This document shows positions 12,401 through 25,731 of a stretch of 64,000 nucleotides of DNA, one piece after another; positions within the stretch are counted from its first letter, which is position 1, and every line of letters begins with the position of its first letter. Origin of the DNA: Zonotrichia leucophrys gambelii (Eukaryota > Chordata > Aves > Passeriformes > Passerellidae); NCBI RefSeq assembly GCF_028769735.1, contig NC_088175.1, positions 8,246,001 to 8,310,000 on the forward strand. The letters run 5' to 3'. The notes beneath the pieces were generated by a model. The model did not search any database, had not been told where the DNA came from, and was given only the letters and a program-made list of their open reading frames with translations. Position numbers and translations under genes: made by a program.

Positions 12401-15134
12401 ACATGCAAACTCCTAGCTGCAGCTTCAGCCAGCAGCATTTTCTACTGCAGATGAAAATGGTGAAACCTGAAAAGGGACTGGAAGTGTTCAAAACATCCTT
12501 GTGAGCCAGAAAATTGATTGGAGATCATAGAGCTAGGTAAATGTGCATAAAATGTAAATTGAAAGATAACATGCATGAACAGGAGACAACATGCTTTATG
12601 TACTGAGAGAATGTAGTTTGTCTTATGTGGATCATTCCATGGGCAGATTAGTGACTTTGACTTTTCAGTCACAGGATCCATTTCTAAAACCAACAGAAGT
12701 ATTAGGTGATCATTGATTCTCCCCTTGGCTGATGGTAATGATTATCAAATATTAGCATGCTGTCAGTCTCTATTTAAAGCTCTTCAAGAATGAATTAAAC
12801 ATGGAAACTAAATAACCTTGAACCCTCCTTCAAGATCCCATTAAGATACAGTGGCACACGAGCTACAGGTAAACACTGTGCATGCCATGAAATGAAGAGA
12901 TTCAGTATTCCATGCTAAGTCACATTCCAGAGGAATTAAATAATTGACAGGTGAGTGGGAGGAAGGGAAGGGATAAATAGCCATAAACATTCAGGGGGTA
13001 AAATTTTGAAAACACTAGCACATTCAAGTAATAGGATATACTGATGGGTATCTTCAGTCTCACATGCTGTTATGAGTACTGCTGTTGTGTAGATTTAATT
13101 GACCCTATTTGACTGTTGTTTATTCAATTGAGTCTGTAGGTGTCTAACCATAGATCTTACATATTTAATTGGTTAATTTATAGCCGAAGTTGCAGAGGTA
13201 CTTTTCTAAATAGGATTTCTGGTATCTGTTTCCTTCCCTCATACATTGCTGAAAGACCAATAGACAGTTAATAAAAAATCTTTCAAAAACACAAATGGGA
13301 ATTGTGTCCAAAACCTATTGACTCACAACAAAATTTATGTTAATAGCACACCACTGGAATCTTGAAAATTTGCTCCTTAGACAGCCCTATCATTTGATGC
13401 CATGTCTTGAACAAAGTAGGGGCCACTGATATGAAATACATACTGGCCCAAGTTTAGAGTGAAGTTGATGTATCAAAGCTACATCTTGCCACATTTCTAG
13501 AAAATACATTCATGCATAAAATTTTGCATAATAGAGATAAAACCAGAAGGAAAATGGTAGTGCTGGTGTTGATTTGTACAGTTGTTTCTTTTCTTCCACA
13601 TTTGGTTTCTTTCATCGGAGTTTTGCATGTATGCACTTGACTAGGGATTAATAGGTTTGTTAACTGAGCCAGGATGGAGATCTGGAGAGGGAAAGAGAGG
13701 GGAGGGAAAAGAAAAAAAAATAAGAAAGGGAGAAAGAAAGAAAAACAGCCTGCAGACAACTTGAACAAGCGAATTTTCTTGGCTCAAGCTTTGAAGATAA
13801 AGCAGTGCTGTAGGGACTGTGGTAAATATAAGCTCTCGATTAGGCATCAGGCACAAACTGACCAGCCTCCAATCAGATTTATTCTAAAGTGTTTCATTGG
13901 AGCAGCAATGTGCAGATGTCTTTGCCATTTTAAAGTCACACTGCTTTATTTTTTTTTTTTATTTATTTTCAGTTTAGAAGAATGAAACTTTGATCAGCAA
14001 TTTTAGCTCAGATGATGCTTATTTACATTGGCTATTTTATTATACCACAGATTGCATTTCATTATCTATATGTGAAATAATTATTTGGCTATATTGCCAT
14101 TTGACTTCATGAAACCCCTCTGAATTCCTCATTAAACAAGGCTGTGTCTGAAGCAAAGAATGCTACTTCAGCAAACATTTACCTTCTACTATCCCTTTTT
14201 TCTACTATGGCTTTCATATGGCACCATAGTCTTCAGAGCTGGGAGGCTGGTCACAGCAGCAGAGTTTCTGTCCTGAGACAGAGATCCTGGAACCTACAAA
14301 AAGGCTTTGAGGAAACTAGAGGCTTAATCCCAGTTTAACAGGATCCCAGCTTTACATGAGGGACCAGTGACCTAATGGCCTGAAGAACCTGATCCTTCCC
14401 TATCATTTTGAGCTTCTGGAGACAGGAGTGAGTCAGAGGAGAGAAAATGAACATATGAGCCTATTTTCCAGCAGCAGGAAAAGAGTGAGGAATGCTGACT
14501 AACCCTTGCTTAGCAGCTGTGTTGGGGTGGAATTAAAAAGCTTTTGTACACACAAAATTATACCTGTTTAATTATTGGGATCTTTCCACGTGAAATGCTT
14601 AAGATTCAACAATGCATGCATGCCCTCAGCCTGCACTGAAAGTCGGGTGAGTTAGGTCATATCACCCTGCATTTTCCATGAGTAAAGTGCATACATGAAC
14701 AGAAGCCCCAGAGCCTAGTGAATGCCTAGTAACTTCTTAAGCCTTGGCAATTTGATACCAAATCAGCCCCTGGATGAACTTAGCATCAGCTAAGCTGATC
14801 TGACCTTTCAGGTTTTATGTTGATCATTTTGGTAAGGCTTGGGCCCTTGTTCTGAGGATTTAGGAAACTAATTAGTACCTGGAGAAATACTGTACAACCA
14901 AATTTTTCCAGATGGTCATTGCAACAGGGCTATTGAAATAAGCATTCATGGAAACTACACAATGGGATGTGACAAGGCCTTGTTTAAACTGAAAGTATGA
15001 AGATTAAAGCCCTGTTGTTTGGTGTTTTCAGTCACATAATGGAGTTTTTTCTATGTACAGTACTTATCTTGTCTCTATCTCTCTAGCATTTGAGCACCTC
15101 CCAGACTTTGATCTTTATCTCTCTGCGCAATCTC
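9481..15134. other. AT-rich unannotated stretch
   Basis: No gene or repeat family is recognised. A 139-codon open frame at 10846-11265 (minus) has no recognisable domain. A purine-rich run at 13684-13745 is listed separately. The 13990-14110 segment is AT-rich and exon-free. Confidence 0.45.
13684..13745 (+). repeat. Purine-rich low-complexity run
   Basis: About 62 bases of A and G are broken by a single T (near 13721), moving from GAGAGGG-type to GAAA-type sequence. It is the third-longest strand-asymmetric purine/pyrimidine run in the window after 34518-35329 and 1491-1819. Confidence 0.85.
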
Positions 15135-15262
15135 GAGTATTTCTACCTCTATTTTACAGAGTAACAAGAAGTGGGATAAGGTCCAAGGTCACACAGGAAG
15201 AGTGAAGCTTAGGAAGGGATAGAATGGTGACCTAGGCATAGCACACCATCCTTTAGCCCTTC
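15135..15262 (-). mobile_element. MIR-type SINE, core to tRNA-like head
   Basis: The plus strand reads CCTCTATTTTACAGAG, then a degraded stretch, then AAGGTCCAAGGTCACACAGG, then 'gaccta...' and 'tttagccc'. This matches the reverse complement of the MIR core (ATTTTACAGATGAG, CAAGGTCACACAG) running into its tRNA-derived head. The copy is heavily diverged, as expected for a SINE fixed before amniote groups split. Confidence 0.65.
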
Positions 15263-18200
15263 TTGTCCCTTTGTTCCTGCACAGAAGTTGAGACTGTTGC
15301 TGAGTTTCTCCCTGGAACTCATCGCTAGAATGGACAGGAAGATATTTGTTTAAAATTTCACAGCAAGGAAGTGAGGGGTTTGGGTGGTAAGCAACCTTAT
15401 CATGGGAGTTCATCAAAAAACACATCAAGGTTTAATTATTTTTCAACTTAAAATCCCAGACAATTCATGCACTTTAAAATTTGTAATTATGCTTCAAAAC
15501 TTAAGGAGATAATATACAGGGGGGAAAAATACTTTAAAGGTGCATGGAAGGGAGTTGCTTTTCTGTAATAAACACCATATATTCAAATAAACAAGGAAAA
15601 TTAAAAAAAAAAAAGAAAAGAAACAGCAAAATACCTTTAAAAGCCATAATATCAGAGTTTTTGAGGATTTTTTTTTTACAAGCAAAAAAAGTTTCCGTCT
15701 TCCTTCTTTTTTAACCTGTGCCAGCAGTGTCTGGTAATGTGCCATTCTAGCTTATCCCTTTGTGATCCTTTCCGTCACAGTACCATGTAGTGTCAGAGAT
15801 TACAGGGAAACAAAGATCTCTTTGTTTGCAGTGAAATAACAAAAGCAAAAGTAAATACAAGGTTGATAGGTCCAAAAGATGACAAAAAGCCAAAGTCTTA
15901 TATATATTTCATTCAAGAAGCACTGAACCAGGTGATACACTTATTGAGCACTCATGCTCATTCTGCTATCTTCCCCAAGACCCTGGATTCATTCCCACTA
16001 TAACATGCATATTCCACATTTGTACCTCCTGGTGCAGATTTGTTGAGTACTCGTAGCAGATTTTAAGCAAGTAAGTCCCTATTTTGAGGGCTTTTGATCT
16101 CTTAAACTTTTGAATATAAATTAAAAGGATTGCGACAGAGCATAGAAATTATTGACTTAAGACAAATTTTGGGATTTCAACCCAATTTTTTGAACTCAAC
16201 TACACCACAGAACTTCTCCTTTAGTACAGATCTTACAAACTGGAAGTAGGTGTTCTCACATTTAATAGTGGTATGTAGTCTCTTGAATTAATTTTAATTT
16301 TCAATGTTGTAAGCCAGAGGAAAATCAAGTCCAGTATGTCTATCTTACACTCATTATTGACTCAGGCATAATTCATATAGGTTTGAGTCAGTCTGAGTGG
16401 ATATTTTTACTTATTACTCATTCCACAGTAATTTCTATCACTAACCTCTCCAAGTATCAGTAATGAGAAAACCTTCACAACAGTTTCTCTAGGCAGCATT
16501 CATGATTCTATGAATATTTTACATTTTTCTAGTGCTTAATATTTCCAAATTCCATACACACTAGGATGACCAGATTCAAATTACAAGGTCAAACTTTTGT
16601 ATTGCTGCTGTATGTTCTGCATGTTGCATTGTTGCTTTTCTGAGTTTCTTTCCCCTTTCATTTACTCAGCAGTCTTTAACATTGACAGTGAGAGAACCAC
16701 TTCCATCTCTTTCTCTGTTCCACTGAATCATGTAAATTCCCCTTTGCTGTAGTAGGTTGTTATTATGCATGCCTCAACAGTAAAATAGGCATTAATTTTG
16801 CCCCTCAGTTTTTTAATTCTCTGACTTCCCTTTAAAGGCCTTTTGGAGACCCCAAAATGCTCATCTCAAATGACTGTGGACCATCTTGCTCTCCAAAAAG
16901 GGAAAGATTGACATAGGAATTGATGATCAGAGGAAACAAAAGTTTCCATCTCTTGTACCTATGGCAATACTTTCCCAAGATCATTATTCCCATCTAGGAA
17001 GGTTATGAAATACCTCATTTGCGAGGAACACCCTTTATAGGCATTGGAAGGTCTTTATTGTACCTCTTGTTCTCACCTATCTGTTCTTGGAACGGCTTTA
17101 GCGTGGTTTACAGCAAAAATTGCTCAACACTTGAATACATATCTCTACCCAAATTAAAACCTATCAGTGTATCAGTATGGAAAATTATTTCTAATGTGGA
17201 ATTCTTCTGAAGAAGTCATTGGACAATCAAAGAAATGTCCTACATAAGCTGATGACAGCAAAGCATTCAAGGAAGTTGTAGCCATGGATAAGAGTTTTGT
17301 GACTCATAGTGATGTTGCTGCACCACAGGCATTCGAAAGTATTCATTCAGCCGTGTTCATAGCTGCATTCTCATTTGCCAAGTGGTTGTACCTAACCTTA
17401 AGTCTGGACACTACAGCTAAGTTTCCAGGAAGGCAGGTAGCACGTCTGAGGCAAAGCTGAGGTCTGGCATCTTTACTGTGCTCAACTCCATCCACAGCTG
17501 GGCCATGCAGGTCATGTGTTGGAAAGGTTTTCGTGATGGCATACAGATGCATAAGATACACAGCCTCTCTGGCAGCCAGGGAACCAAGGAGTCTGTCTCT
17601 GTCTAGTTGTCTGAATAAAGGGTGTTTTATCTTCACATGCTCCTGCCTCTTTTCCATGGCAAGGGGGACATTAGTGATGGGGTCAAACAGCTGTCACATA
17701 TTGCACAAACCTACAATGGGTAATGGATATAGTTATACTTCATGTAGATTAGTCACACCCAAAGAAAACTTGCTTTTAAAGTGGGAATGAAAAACAAAAA
17801 CATTCTTTGGTCCTTTTTCACTTTTTTTTTCTTGAATGACCAAATATGATCATATTAACATCGCTCTTCACAAAATAATGTGCTTATAATGTTTCTATAA
17901 ATCCTGCCTGGTTTCCATTGTAAGCACAGGGAAAATTAAAAATTATTTCAAGTAAATCAGGATAAGAACTAGGATTTGCAATGGATAAGAATCTGTCTAA
18001 CACTTTGACAAAGAGTACAGTACTGTACACAAAGTGTAATGCAATAGCTCCCTTATTTATTCCTGTTTTGCAGAAAGCAGAAACTGTTCTTGCCATGCAT
18101 TACCCCTATTATGTTCCTTCTTGGGAACCTGAGACCTTTTGAATCTATCTTCTGAACCATTTTAATATGCAGCAGAACAAAAGGATCACAGTGTCACTGA

Positions 18201-20536
18201 TGAATACATTGCAAAGCCAAAGCCATAATTACAAATAGCAAATGGAAAATGTATGCAGATAGATAGATTAAAAAAAGTACCATATGCAAGCACAAAAATA
18301 ATATTTTTTCACCATATTTATGTTAGTTAAACTTCTCTCCCCCCTCCCCCCTTTTTCTTTCCCCTGGCTCCTCTCAAAGAAATCTTTCTTTCAATAGTCT
18401 CTTCAGACATGGAAAGGGACACCAAGGGGAAGGAAGAATCAGCTTTCATTGATGCCGTGACTAAGGGCCATGGTCTTGGCCTAGACCCCTGACCCTCATG
18501 TCTGTAGCATTATACACAGTGTCTGGTGTGATCAGCCCAACCTTGTTATTCAGCTTTTGTACTGTGCATATTTAATTTCAAAACACATTCCAATGGCAGC
18601 GGGGAAAAATTCGCCCTCTTTTAAGTGTATGATTCACCAGCTCTTTAGAGTCAGTTGGTGGCAGATGGGCAAGTGTGAAAACTTCTATTTGTGATCTCAC
18701 ACTATATAATGAGCACAAGCCACCACTGGAATCTCGGTTTCTGCATGGAGAGCCCTGTGCACTCACTTCCCTCTCAGAACTGGTTCTCTTAACTTTTGCC
18801 ACTGTGGGACCTGTGCCAGGGGGCCTGGGAGAGGTCACTGTCCCCCAGAAGCATCCCCAGGAATACCTCAGGCTTTCTGGAGCTCCCTGCTCAAGCTTTT
18901 TGCCAAGCCAGCACAGTGCTGCAGGGCACCCTTTGCTCTTCATGCCTTGTAGGGCCTGACACACAGGCTCGGCCTTTACAGCCTGGGTGTACCTTTACCT
19001 CAGAATACAAGACATCTGCTCTCTGCCACTCCTAATCAACTGCATCATAAAGCAGCAGTCCAGTCTCTAAAGGGTTCTTGTATTTGCACCTATAAACCCT
19101 CCAACTTTTGCACAAAGTTGATTCAATCTCTTCTGCAGTCTTTAAACCTGAGAAGTTTGCACCAGAGACTTTTCCACCAGAGCAAAGCATCCAGTTTCAT
19201 CTGGGCATGAAAGCTCTTAGTGCACATCCTCTATGGGTCACGGTAACTTTCAGCTACAATTTTTTACAGAAAAGATGAAAATAATGCGGCTTCTAGAGAA
19301 ACTGCTCAGAATGAAATTTGTCAAGTCATAACTTAAAAGATTATCATCATGATTCTTCGTTCTTATATATGAAGAATACGAACACTCTTGTTCAATTTCT
19401 CCACTGGAAATCAATTAGTTTTCTCCAGGTAAAATAAGGGCCTTGTATAAAGTTGACCAATAATGGAATATGAACTTTTCTGAAAGTGAAAACAATTCAT
19501 GCTTCTAAGTTATTTTTGTTGCTGATAGTTATTATTAGAGTGAACTGGTTTGTACAGGGCAACCAAGTATCAGTATTTTTGTCTGCAAGGTACTATACCA
19601 ATAACAAAGGAAATAATCTCCATTCCAGTGATCGTGACATTTGTCTGATAGGATCCAGAATATTTAAGTGATAAATAAAGAGAATTAAATGACAATAAAA
19701 GAAGTTGTTATGGCATCTGTAACTCAGCTTGCTTTGCATCTGACCAGTTTCAGGGAAGGAAGTTTTATTTTCTTTCTCTGAGTCTTCAACTCCTTATAAT
19801 TTTTGGCAAGGACCAGAGACCTAATCTTGTGAAGTGCTGAATGCCTCCTGTGATATCATCATCCCCTTAGTGACAGCCCCCAAAGTAGAAGGACTAAAAA
19901 TACTGTAAAAGAAAGGAAAGAAAATAAATGGTTCTGGGAATTTGAAAATAAAAATTGTTCTTAAAGGGTTTGCAGCCCAGTTAGGCAGCTTTTGGCTACA
20001 AAAAAGCTTAAGGAAGGTCAGTGTTTATGAGGTTCAACATCCAGGGATTTGGGTACATGTCCAGCATGAACTGATCTTCAACCACTTCTTGATCTAGGTC
20101 TTGCACACTTCTTCATATGTTTACTGCAGGTCAGCACAGGGCAGTAATAGCTTTAATATCTAATGCAGATTGTAACTATGGGTAACTGTAAAAACCCAGG
20201 AGAGGAACTTTCGTGCATGAACATTTTTTAGGATCATTGTTTGCACTGCAGGAGAAAGACAAAGTATTAGCTAAGATGAAAAAGGAACAAATTGTAAGAT
20301 ATTAATAAAAATATTGAGCAAGCATATTTACCATTGCATTAACATTGGAGTTCTTGCTGTAACTTAAGGGAATCCTCTTCATTATATGTTCTTTTCCTTT
20401 TTGCTGTATCTTACGTTCAAAAGGCATGAAACTTGCTTTGTGCTTTTCTGTGCTTACTGTTGTTATTTGTGGTTGCACCTCAGATGAATGAGAGGCTTTT
20501 TATACAATCACAGAGGGTCATACCTAGGAGTTTTAG
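15263..20536. other. AT-rich unannotated stretch
   Basis: No gene or repeat family is recognised. Open frames on both strands around 18578-18964 overlap antisense in a locally GC-richer patch and lack domains. Confidence 0.45.
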
Positions 20537-20546
20537 TAATAATAAT

Positions 20547-20597
<51 letters not shown>

Positions 20598-20621
20598 AAC
20601 AATAATAATAATAATAATAAT
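20537..20621 (+). repeat. Compound (AAT)n(AAC)n(AAT)n microsatellite
   Basis: A few TAA units are followed by about 16 AAC units and then about nine AAT units. The symmetrical AAT-AAC-AAT layout suggests AAC spread inside an older AAT array. Poly-Asn, poly-Thr and poly-Leu open frames across it are artefacts. Confidence 0.95.
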
Positions 20622-20669
20622 AAACCCAAAAAAGACACCAAAAGAAAACCCAAAAAAGACACCAAAAGA
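20622..20669 (+). repeat. Exact 24-bp tandem duplication
   Basis: Two adjacent identical 24-bp units (20622-20645 and 20646-20669) start AAACCCAAAAAAG and end CACCAAAAGA. They directly follow the AAT array, so a single slippage or repair event next to an unstable microsatellite is a simple explanation. Two perfect copies imply a young event. Confidence 0.93.
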
Positions 20670-23600
20670 AATGGAATATAGGGAAGTGAGACCTGACAGT
20701 TCTTACACACTCCTTTGAATTAGAGGAATTTTTGCTTCTCCTTCAGTCCTTACCATTTAAAATGTAGTTTGACTGGATTCATCCCAAAATTAGGAAGATA
20801 CATCAGGCATCATCACAGCTCTGCCTTTCAGATAAAGTCAGTCCTCTCAGAGTTTACCATGCCATGTAGAGACACTGTGGTATATCTTCCAAAATAACAG
20901 ATCAAGGTTCAAGATATGGTTCAATATAACAGTAGGCTTTCATTGTAGGTTATCATCCTTTTTCTTGTTTTCAGGCCATTCACAATCAGTGAGTGTTTGT
21001 GTTCAGGTCTTGGGGTAGCAGGGGCCTTAACCAGAAAGCCAGGTACAAACAGTTCCTATGGTGTCTTGGGTTTGAAAACCAGACTGATTCCAGGCTCCCA
21101 ATAATTTAATCTCTCCTCCAGTTTTCAGAAGTTAAATCAGACATTTTTATTTAATTAAGCTACAAAGATTATGAGTAATATAGAGATTATTAACAAATAT
21201 TTTTGAGGAAAGAGAAAGCAGCGTGCGCGCTCTCTCTCTCTCTCTCTCTCTCAAAAAACCTTGGCCCAGAGCCAGTTATTATTATAAACTGACTGAGCTG
21301 GCACAAATCCAAGAAGCTGATAATTTTGCATGAAGCCAAAATGGATGGCTTTTCTCCCATTCCCCTCTTTCAGATATAGCTTGTGGGTGTGACAAACGTT
21401 TCTACCACCCAAATTTTAAAAGCTGCTCACGGATCAAGTGTGTGTCTGTCTGTGTGGGTGGGGTTGGTGCCATGTATTTATTGTGTGTTTAGAAAAGGAT
21501 GACACCCTGTTTAGAATATTACAAGAGTTCAGCTGCTGCCTCATTTCATTTTGTGAGGCAGATGACAAATTCAGATGTCCTCTTCCTGTGCCTGATTTTC
21601 TTCTTTGATACTTGAGAGAACTTACCAGGCCCAAGGGTGCATGAGACTGTTGCCCTTTAGAAGCACCAAAGTCAATGGCAGATCTTCTGTGAGCTCAGAG
21701 TTCAGCAGAGAATGGACAGTGGCTGATTCAGACTTTTAGACTTTTATTGTGTTCATCTCTGATTCTATTTGCCGCAGATGGACAGTGTTAGGTGCAAAAC
21801 AACCCTCACACTGCCTCAGGGCAGGGGCAGGGACTGGGAGCTTCCTGGCTTAACAGCAATGCCATAGTAACATGCAGTCACCTCCTTGCCGTGGTGGCTG
21901 CAGGCTGAACTTCAGGCAGAGATGCTGTTGGCAGGGAGGTGGACTTGATGGGAGCATTTCCCCTTTCTATCTCTGCTTTCTTTCTCTGAAGAGCTTGCAT
22001 GGTAAAGTATAGAGTGAATCATGATGGTTGTGTTATCAAAAGTATCTGAGAGCCAGTTTTAGGGAATGGGAAGATAAATGAGGGGCAAGGTCACACACAT
22101 CAGAGAACTGTGGATCTGCAGTTGACCGGGAGCCACTCAATCCCTTCCATCCATCTGTTCATCTCAGGGGTCTGCTGCTTACCTTTCCCTCAACAGCTTG
22201 AACCAAAGATGCTGAGCAAAGAAAGACTTCTTTAAATTTAGGAAAAAAACCAGAATATACTAGAGTGATTGCTCTTCATTTACGCTGATCCTTTTCCAAG
22301 TTTTTCACCCCTTCATCAAACATTTTGGGATCTTCTACACAAGTCCTCAGAAGTACATATTTTGAGCTTACCTGTAAATTTCAGCTGCAATTGGTTAATG
22401 GGGAGATGGCAGAACTGCATCTTAGAGGGCAACTGAGTGGGTGATTAACTGGAAGATCTTTAATATATAAGAATTTTTTATGACCTTTTCTCTTAGAGGC
22501 TTCACTGCAATTCTATCTATGATGCAGGAATGAGCTACCTGGCAACCACCTTTTGGTCTGTATTCTGGGATAATATATTGAATAAGTTAAAGGGTTGAAT
22601 GGCAAAATACTGTCTCTGCAGCCATTCATATTAAATTAAATCTTTTTCTCACACAAACTAAAATTATTTAGAAAAACATGGGATTTAATCTTGCTTACCA
22701 CTGCACCAAGTAAGAGACGGAAGCCTTCAAAACTCAACCTCTTTGGCCTTCTTAGTGTGATACGTCCTCTGGACAGTACTCAAGAGATCAGAAGGCTAGA
22801 AAACTGGTGCAGGTGAAAGTGCAGGTGACTGGATCTTACAAAAGTCATTACATATGTGTTTACCAAATACCCCTCATCTTGCTCCAATACATGCATTTGC
22901 CTGAGAAGACACAGAGAACTTCAAATGGCTCTTGAGTAAATGGAAGTGTGAAAGACAGAGTCTACATGAGCCAATACATTTTCTTCATTTTTTGCTTTAA
23001 AGCCAGTGATGGGTATTCATTGAAGATCTAGCATAAAATAACCTGTTCATCAAGCATGCATAGTAAAGATACCCTCCAGATGAAAAATTACAGCCTGACT
23101 CTAGCATGACTAGAAACTCATATATCAAAGTCTCAGGACCAGGTTCCAGCTTGTGGATAATTATTTAGGGCAAGTTAATATATTATTTCTTGCAAATCAA
23201 ATACAGTCAAATGAAAAAGAACTGCATGGCCAGGTTCTCAGTGAGATTCTGCACCTCGAGATGTACCAATACCCATCTCTGTTAGCAGCAGGGTGGTGAC
23301 AGCAATAGCAAACACAGCTGCTTATGATAAGAAAGTATGATATTCTCATCAAGGGTGCAAATCTACTTGACTGGAGACTTTATGCCTGATTTTGTTATGC
23401 TGTGACCACTTTGGTTGAATCATTATGAGTCCAGTGGAGTTATTAGGGCTTAAGACTGGAGTGATGCATGAGAAAATGAAGCAATGAACTCTGGAGGAGC
23501 TGATGACTTTATTTTTCCAGGGCAGAAAAAGGGTGTGCTTTGCTGTAGTTTCCAGTTGTGTGATTGCAGAGGCTAAATGCCTGAGTAAGACTGCAGGCTC

Positions 23601-23694
23601 CAGTCTCCAGGAGGTGGTCTTGATTCAGCAGGGTGCTTAAATACTTGCAGAATGTTGAGTAATGAGCAGCTCCACGACTCAAAAGAAGGTCTAA
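20670..23694. other. Unannotated stretch
   Basis: No gene or transposon family is recognised. It holds one dinucleotide repeat (listed separately) and a TG-rich run near 21438-21470. Confidence 0.45.
21222..21252 (+). repeat. (GC)n(CT)n dinucleotide repeat
   Basis: A short alternating GTGCGCGC run passes into about 11 CT units. The GC part could adopt Z-DNA in principle. No other function is suggested. Confidence 0.9.
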
Positions 23695-23835
23695 CTATAG
23701 AAGATGTGGTTTAGTGGTTGAAGGCAAGATCTGGGATTCAGGGCTTTACACATTCTAATCCCAGCTTTAGTGGTCTCTGTGGTCTTCTCTATTTTTAATG
23801 TGTAAGTAGTAATCCTTAACTCATGAAAAGGGCTA
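23695..23835 (+). mobile_element. MIR-type tRNA-derived SINE
   Basis: The head keeps an RNA polymerase III A-box-like TGGTTTAGTGGTTG (23707-23720) and a degraded B box around CATTCTAATCC (23751-23761) followed by CAGCTTTAG, the usual MIR layout of tRNA head then core. The core downstream is poorly preserved. It is fragmented and very old. The next insertion, the mini-LTR, begins about 140 bp downstream. Confidence 0.55.
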
Positions 23836-23977
23836 AGCTTTATTACATAACAACATGGTTCACTTTTACTTTTGTTATTGTTCAGTCTCTGCAAGTATTA
23901 TACTTACCCCCAAATGCTCTGCTTTTGTAAATTGCAGCTTGTGTCTTGTTCATGTATGGTACTGCTCTTGAACAACC

Positions 23978-24041
23978 TGTCGCGGTTTAACCGAAGCTGG
24001 CAACTGCAGGGATTATCTCTACCCCAGCCAGGACCAGCACA
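23978..24041 (-). mobile_element. 64-bp internally deleted ERVL-type LTR remnant with target-site duplication
   Basis: The element starts TGTCGCGGTTTAACC and ends CCAGCCAGGACCAGCACA. These match the two outer ends of a common avian LTR family. In the usual retroviral orientation, minus strand here, it begins TGTGCTGGTCCTGGCTGGG and ends GGTTAAACCGCGACA. The ends are canonical TG...CA and are flanked by a perfect 5-bp direct repeat CAACC (23973-23977 and 24042-24046), the length expected of ERVL-type integration. The LTR interior, normally several hundred bases, is almost entirely missing: the end blocks meet around 24008-24015. I infer a normal LTR insertion followed by a large internal deletion. 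Confidence 0.8.
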
Positions 24042-25552
24042 CAACCTTCTGTCAGAATGGTAAAGAGAGACTTTCCACTGGGAACTGTACTCTACAATCA
24101 ATGGTAGGGTTCTCCAGCTATGCACACAAAGCTGGGAAGGGCAGAGAAATACACCTTTCCTTGAAGAAATGCATAGGACAAATTTTTGAGTATTTGAGAC
24201 TGGCAACTCAGTGATAGAAAAAGATTGTTCAGAAAAGATTTGCTTGCTCCATAAAGTGCTGTTCTACGAGCACAGGTAGCTGGAAATGATTTTTTGTTCT
24301 GTGACATCACTTCATTTAGGAAATTTTTGTTAGTGACCTAACAGGCTGTTAGTGTAAATCAGAGCTTTTATTCTAAAAAGCAAACATTTGAAGCCCTGAA
24401 AAGAAGAGAAAGGTTTATGTACCTGTGTCAAAAGTTCTGGCAACAGATATTTTCTTTTGATACCCATTCCTAGACTAGCCTTGTCCACAGTTCAGGTAAT
24501 AGAAGAATTCAGTGACATAATGGCATTGTGTATTCTAAATATGTAATTTGCAAAAAATGCGTATTGGTCCTGAATAGATAGCCACAATGATTGCCATCAA
24601 CTAACTCACAGACACTTTCAATTTTTAGAAACTCCTATAAGCTACTCTAAGTTCTCAAAAAGCTACTGAGTTTCAGTAGTTAGTACAAAATTTGATAAAT
24701 ATAGTTCAAAATCTGAAATCTCATAAACTTTCCCACAAGCACAATGTAATAGTAAAATGCCAGTTATAAAATAGTTGTTCTAACACTAAAATCTTGCTTT
24801 CACATTTTCTACATAAATGATAATGAGGATGCGAATTATAGTACTCTGTTAGCTTCCCTCAGCATTGGAGGAACATAAAAAATAGGTAGGTGAAAAAGCA
24901 CAATTCTCTAAAAGTGTATTGTATAAATTTTTTCCTGTGTCTCTTGAGTGGAATTTGCTATTTTTCATCTTCTCTGTTAGTAATGGATTTTCAAATGCTG
25001 GGGGATGGCAAAAAAAGGAACAAAGTAAACAAATATTGATGATTTATTTCACCAGATTTTGCTTGTTTGCTGGAAATGTCTGCTAAAATTTTCAGTCATG
25101 AGTGGTGATGAATTGGACAGTGTGATGAAACAGCATACCAAATGGGATATGGACCTTTTGTCAAAGTTGAGCATGTTCAGCTGACCGGCCTGGATATTGG
25201 TATACCAGTGAAAGCTTGTACTGCAGAGGTTCACTGCCACAGGAATGAAGAAACATGAGGCCCTACAGAAACGTACAAATACTGCAATCAGGAATTGACT
25301 CTCGGACAGGAATCGGAGAAAGGAATTCAACCTGACTTTCAAACACTTGTCCTTTGGGATTGTAATAGGAAGCTTTATTGCCTTCCAGTCACGTTTTGGT
25401 CAGAGTCAGATCTGTGGGCTGTATTGTAAGCAAACCTACTGGACGAATCCCTCTGGGAAAACCCCTCGTGTAGAGGCTGAGTGGCTTTAGGTGGTGAATT
25501 AGATAATGAGCTTTCATGACAATGTCAAGAGTAATGGATTTCTGAAAGTGTC

Positions 25553-25731
25553 CTATTAATTACTAATTGAAATGCAGGTGTCCACTTTTATTGTGGACTG
25601 TGTCCTACAACTCCCATCCTTCCTTGTGCTATCAACATTTTCTGCAATTAGTATCCCATGCTAAGGCTCAGGATTGGTCTTGGGCTAATTGAAATTTATC
25701 CAATTATTCATAGTGAATTTTAATTAATCCT
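25553..25731. promoter_or_regulatory. Candidate enhancer: cluster of homeodomain core sites
   Basis: Within 180 bp there are repeated TAATT/ATTA cores: TATTAATTACTAATTGA (25553-25569), GCAATTAG (25644-25651), GCTAATTGAAATT (25684-25696), CCAATTATT (near 25700) and TTTTAATTAATCC (25719-25731). A GTCCAC/GTGGAC inverted repeat lies between them (about 25582-25600). Such clustering is typical of developmental enhancers, but AT-rich DNA also yields it by chance. Function is inference only. Confidence 0.25.

Noticed and set aside
20433..20718. Open frames rich in Asn, Thr or Leu
   Set aside because: Artefacts of the AAC/AAT microsatellite, present in three frames at once.
25049..25342. Minus-strand 97-codon frame and broken plus-strand frames considered as a processed pseudogene
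   Set aside because: No family recognised and no poly(A) tail at either end.
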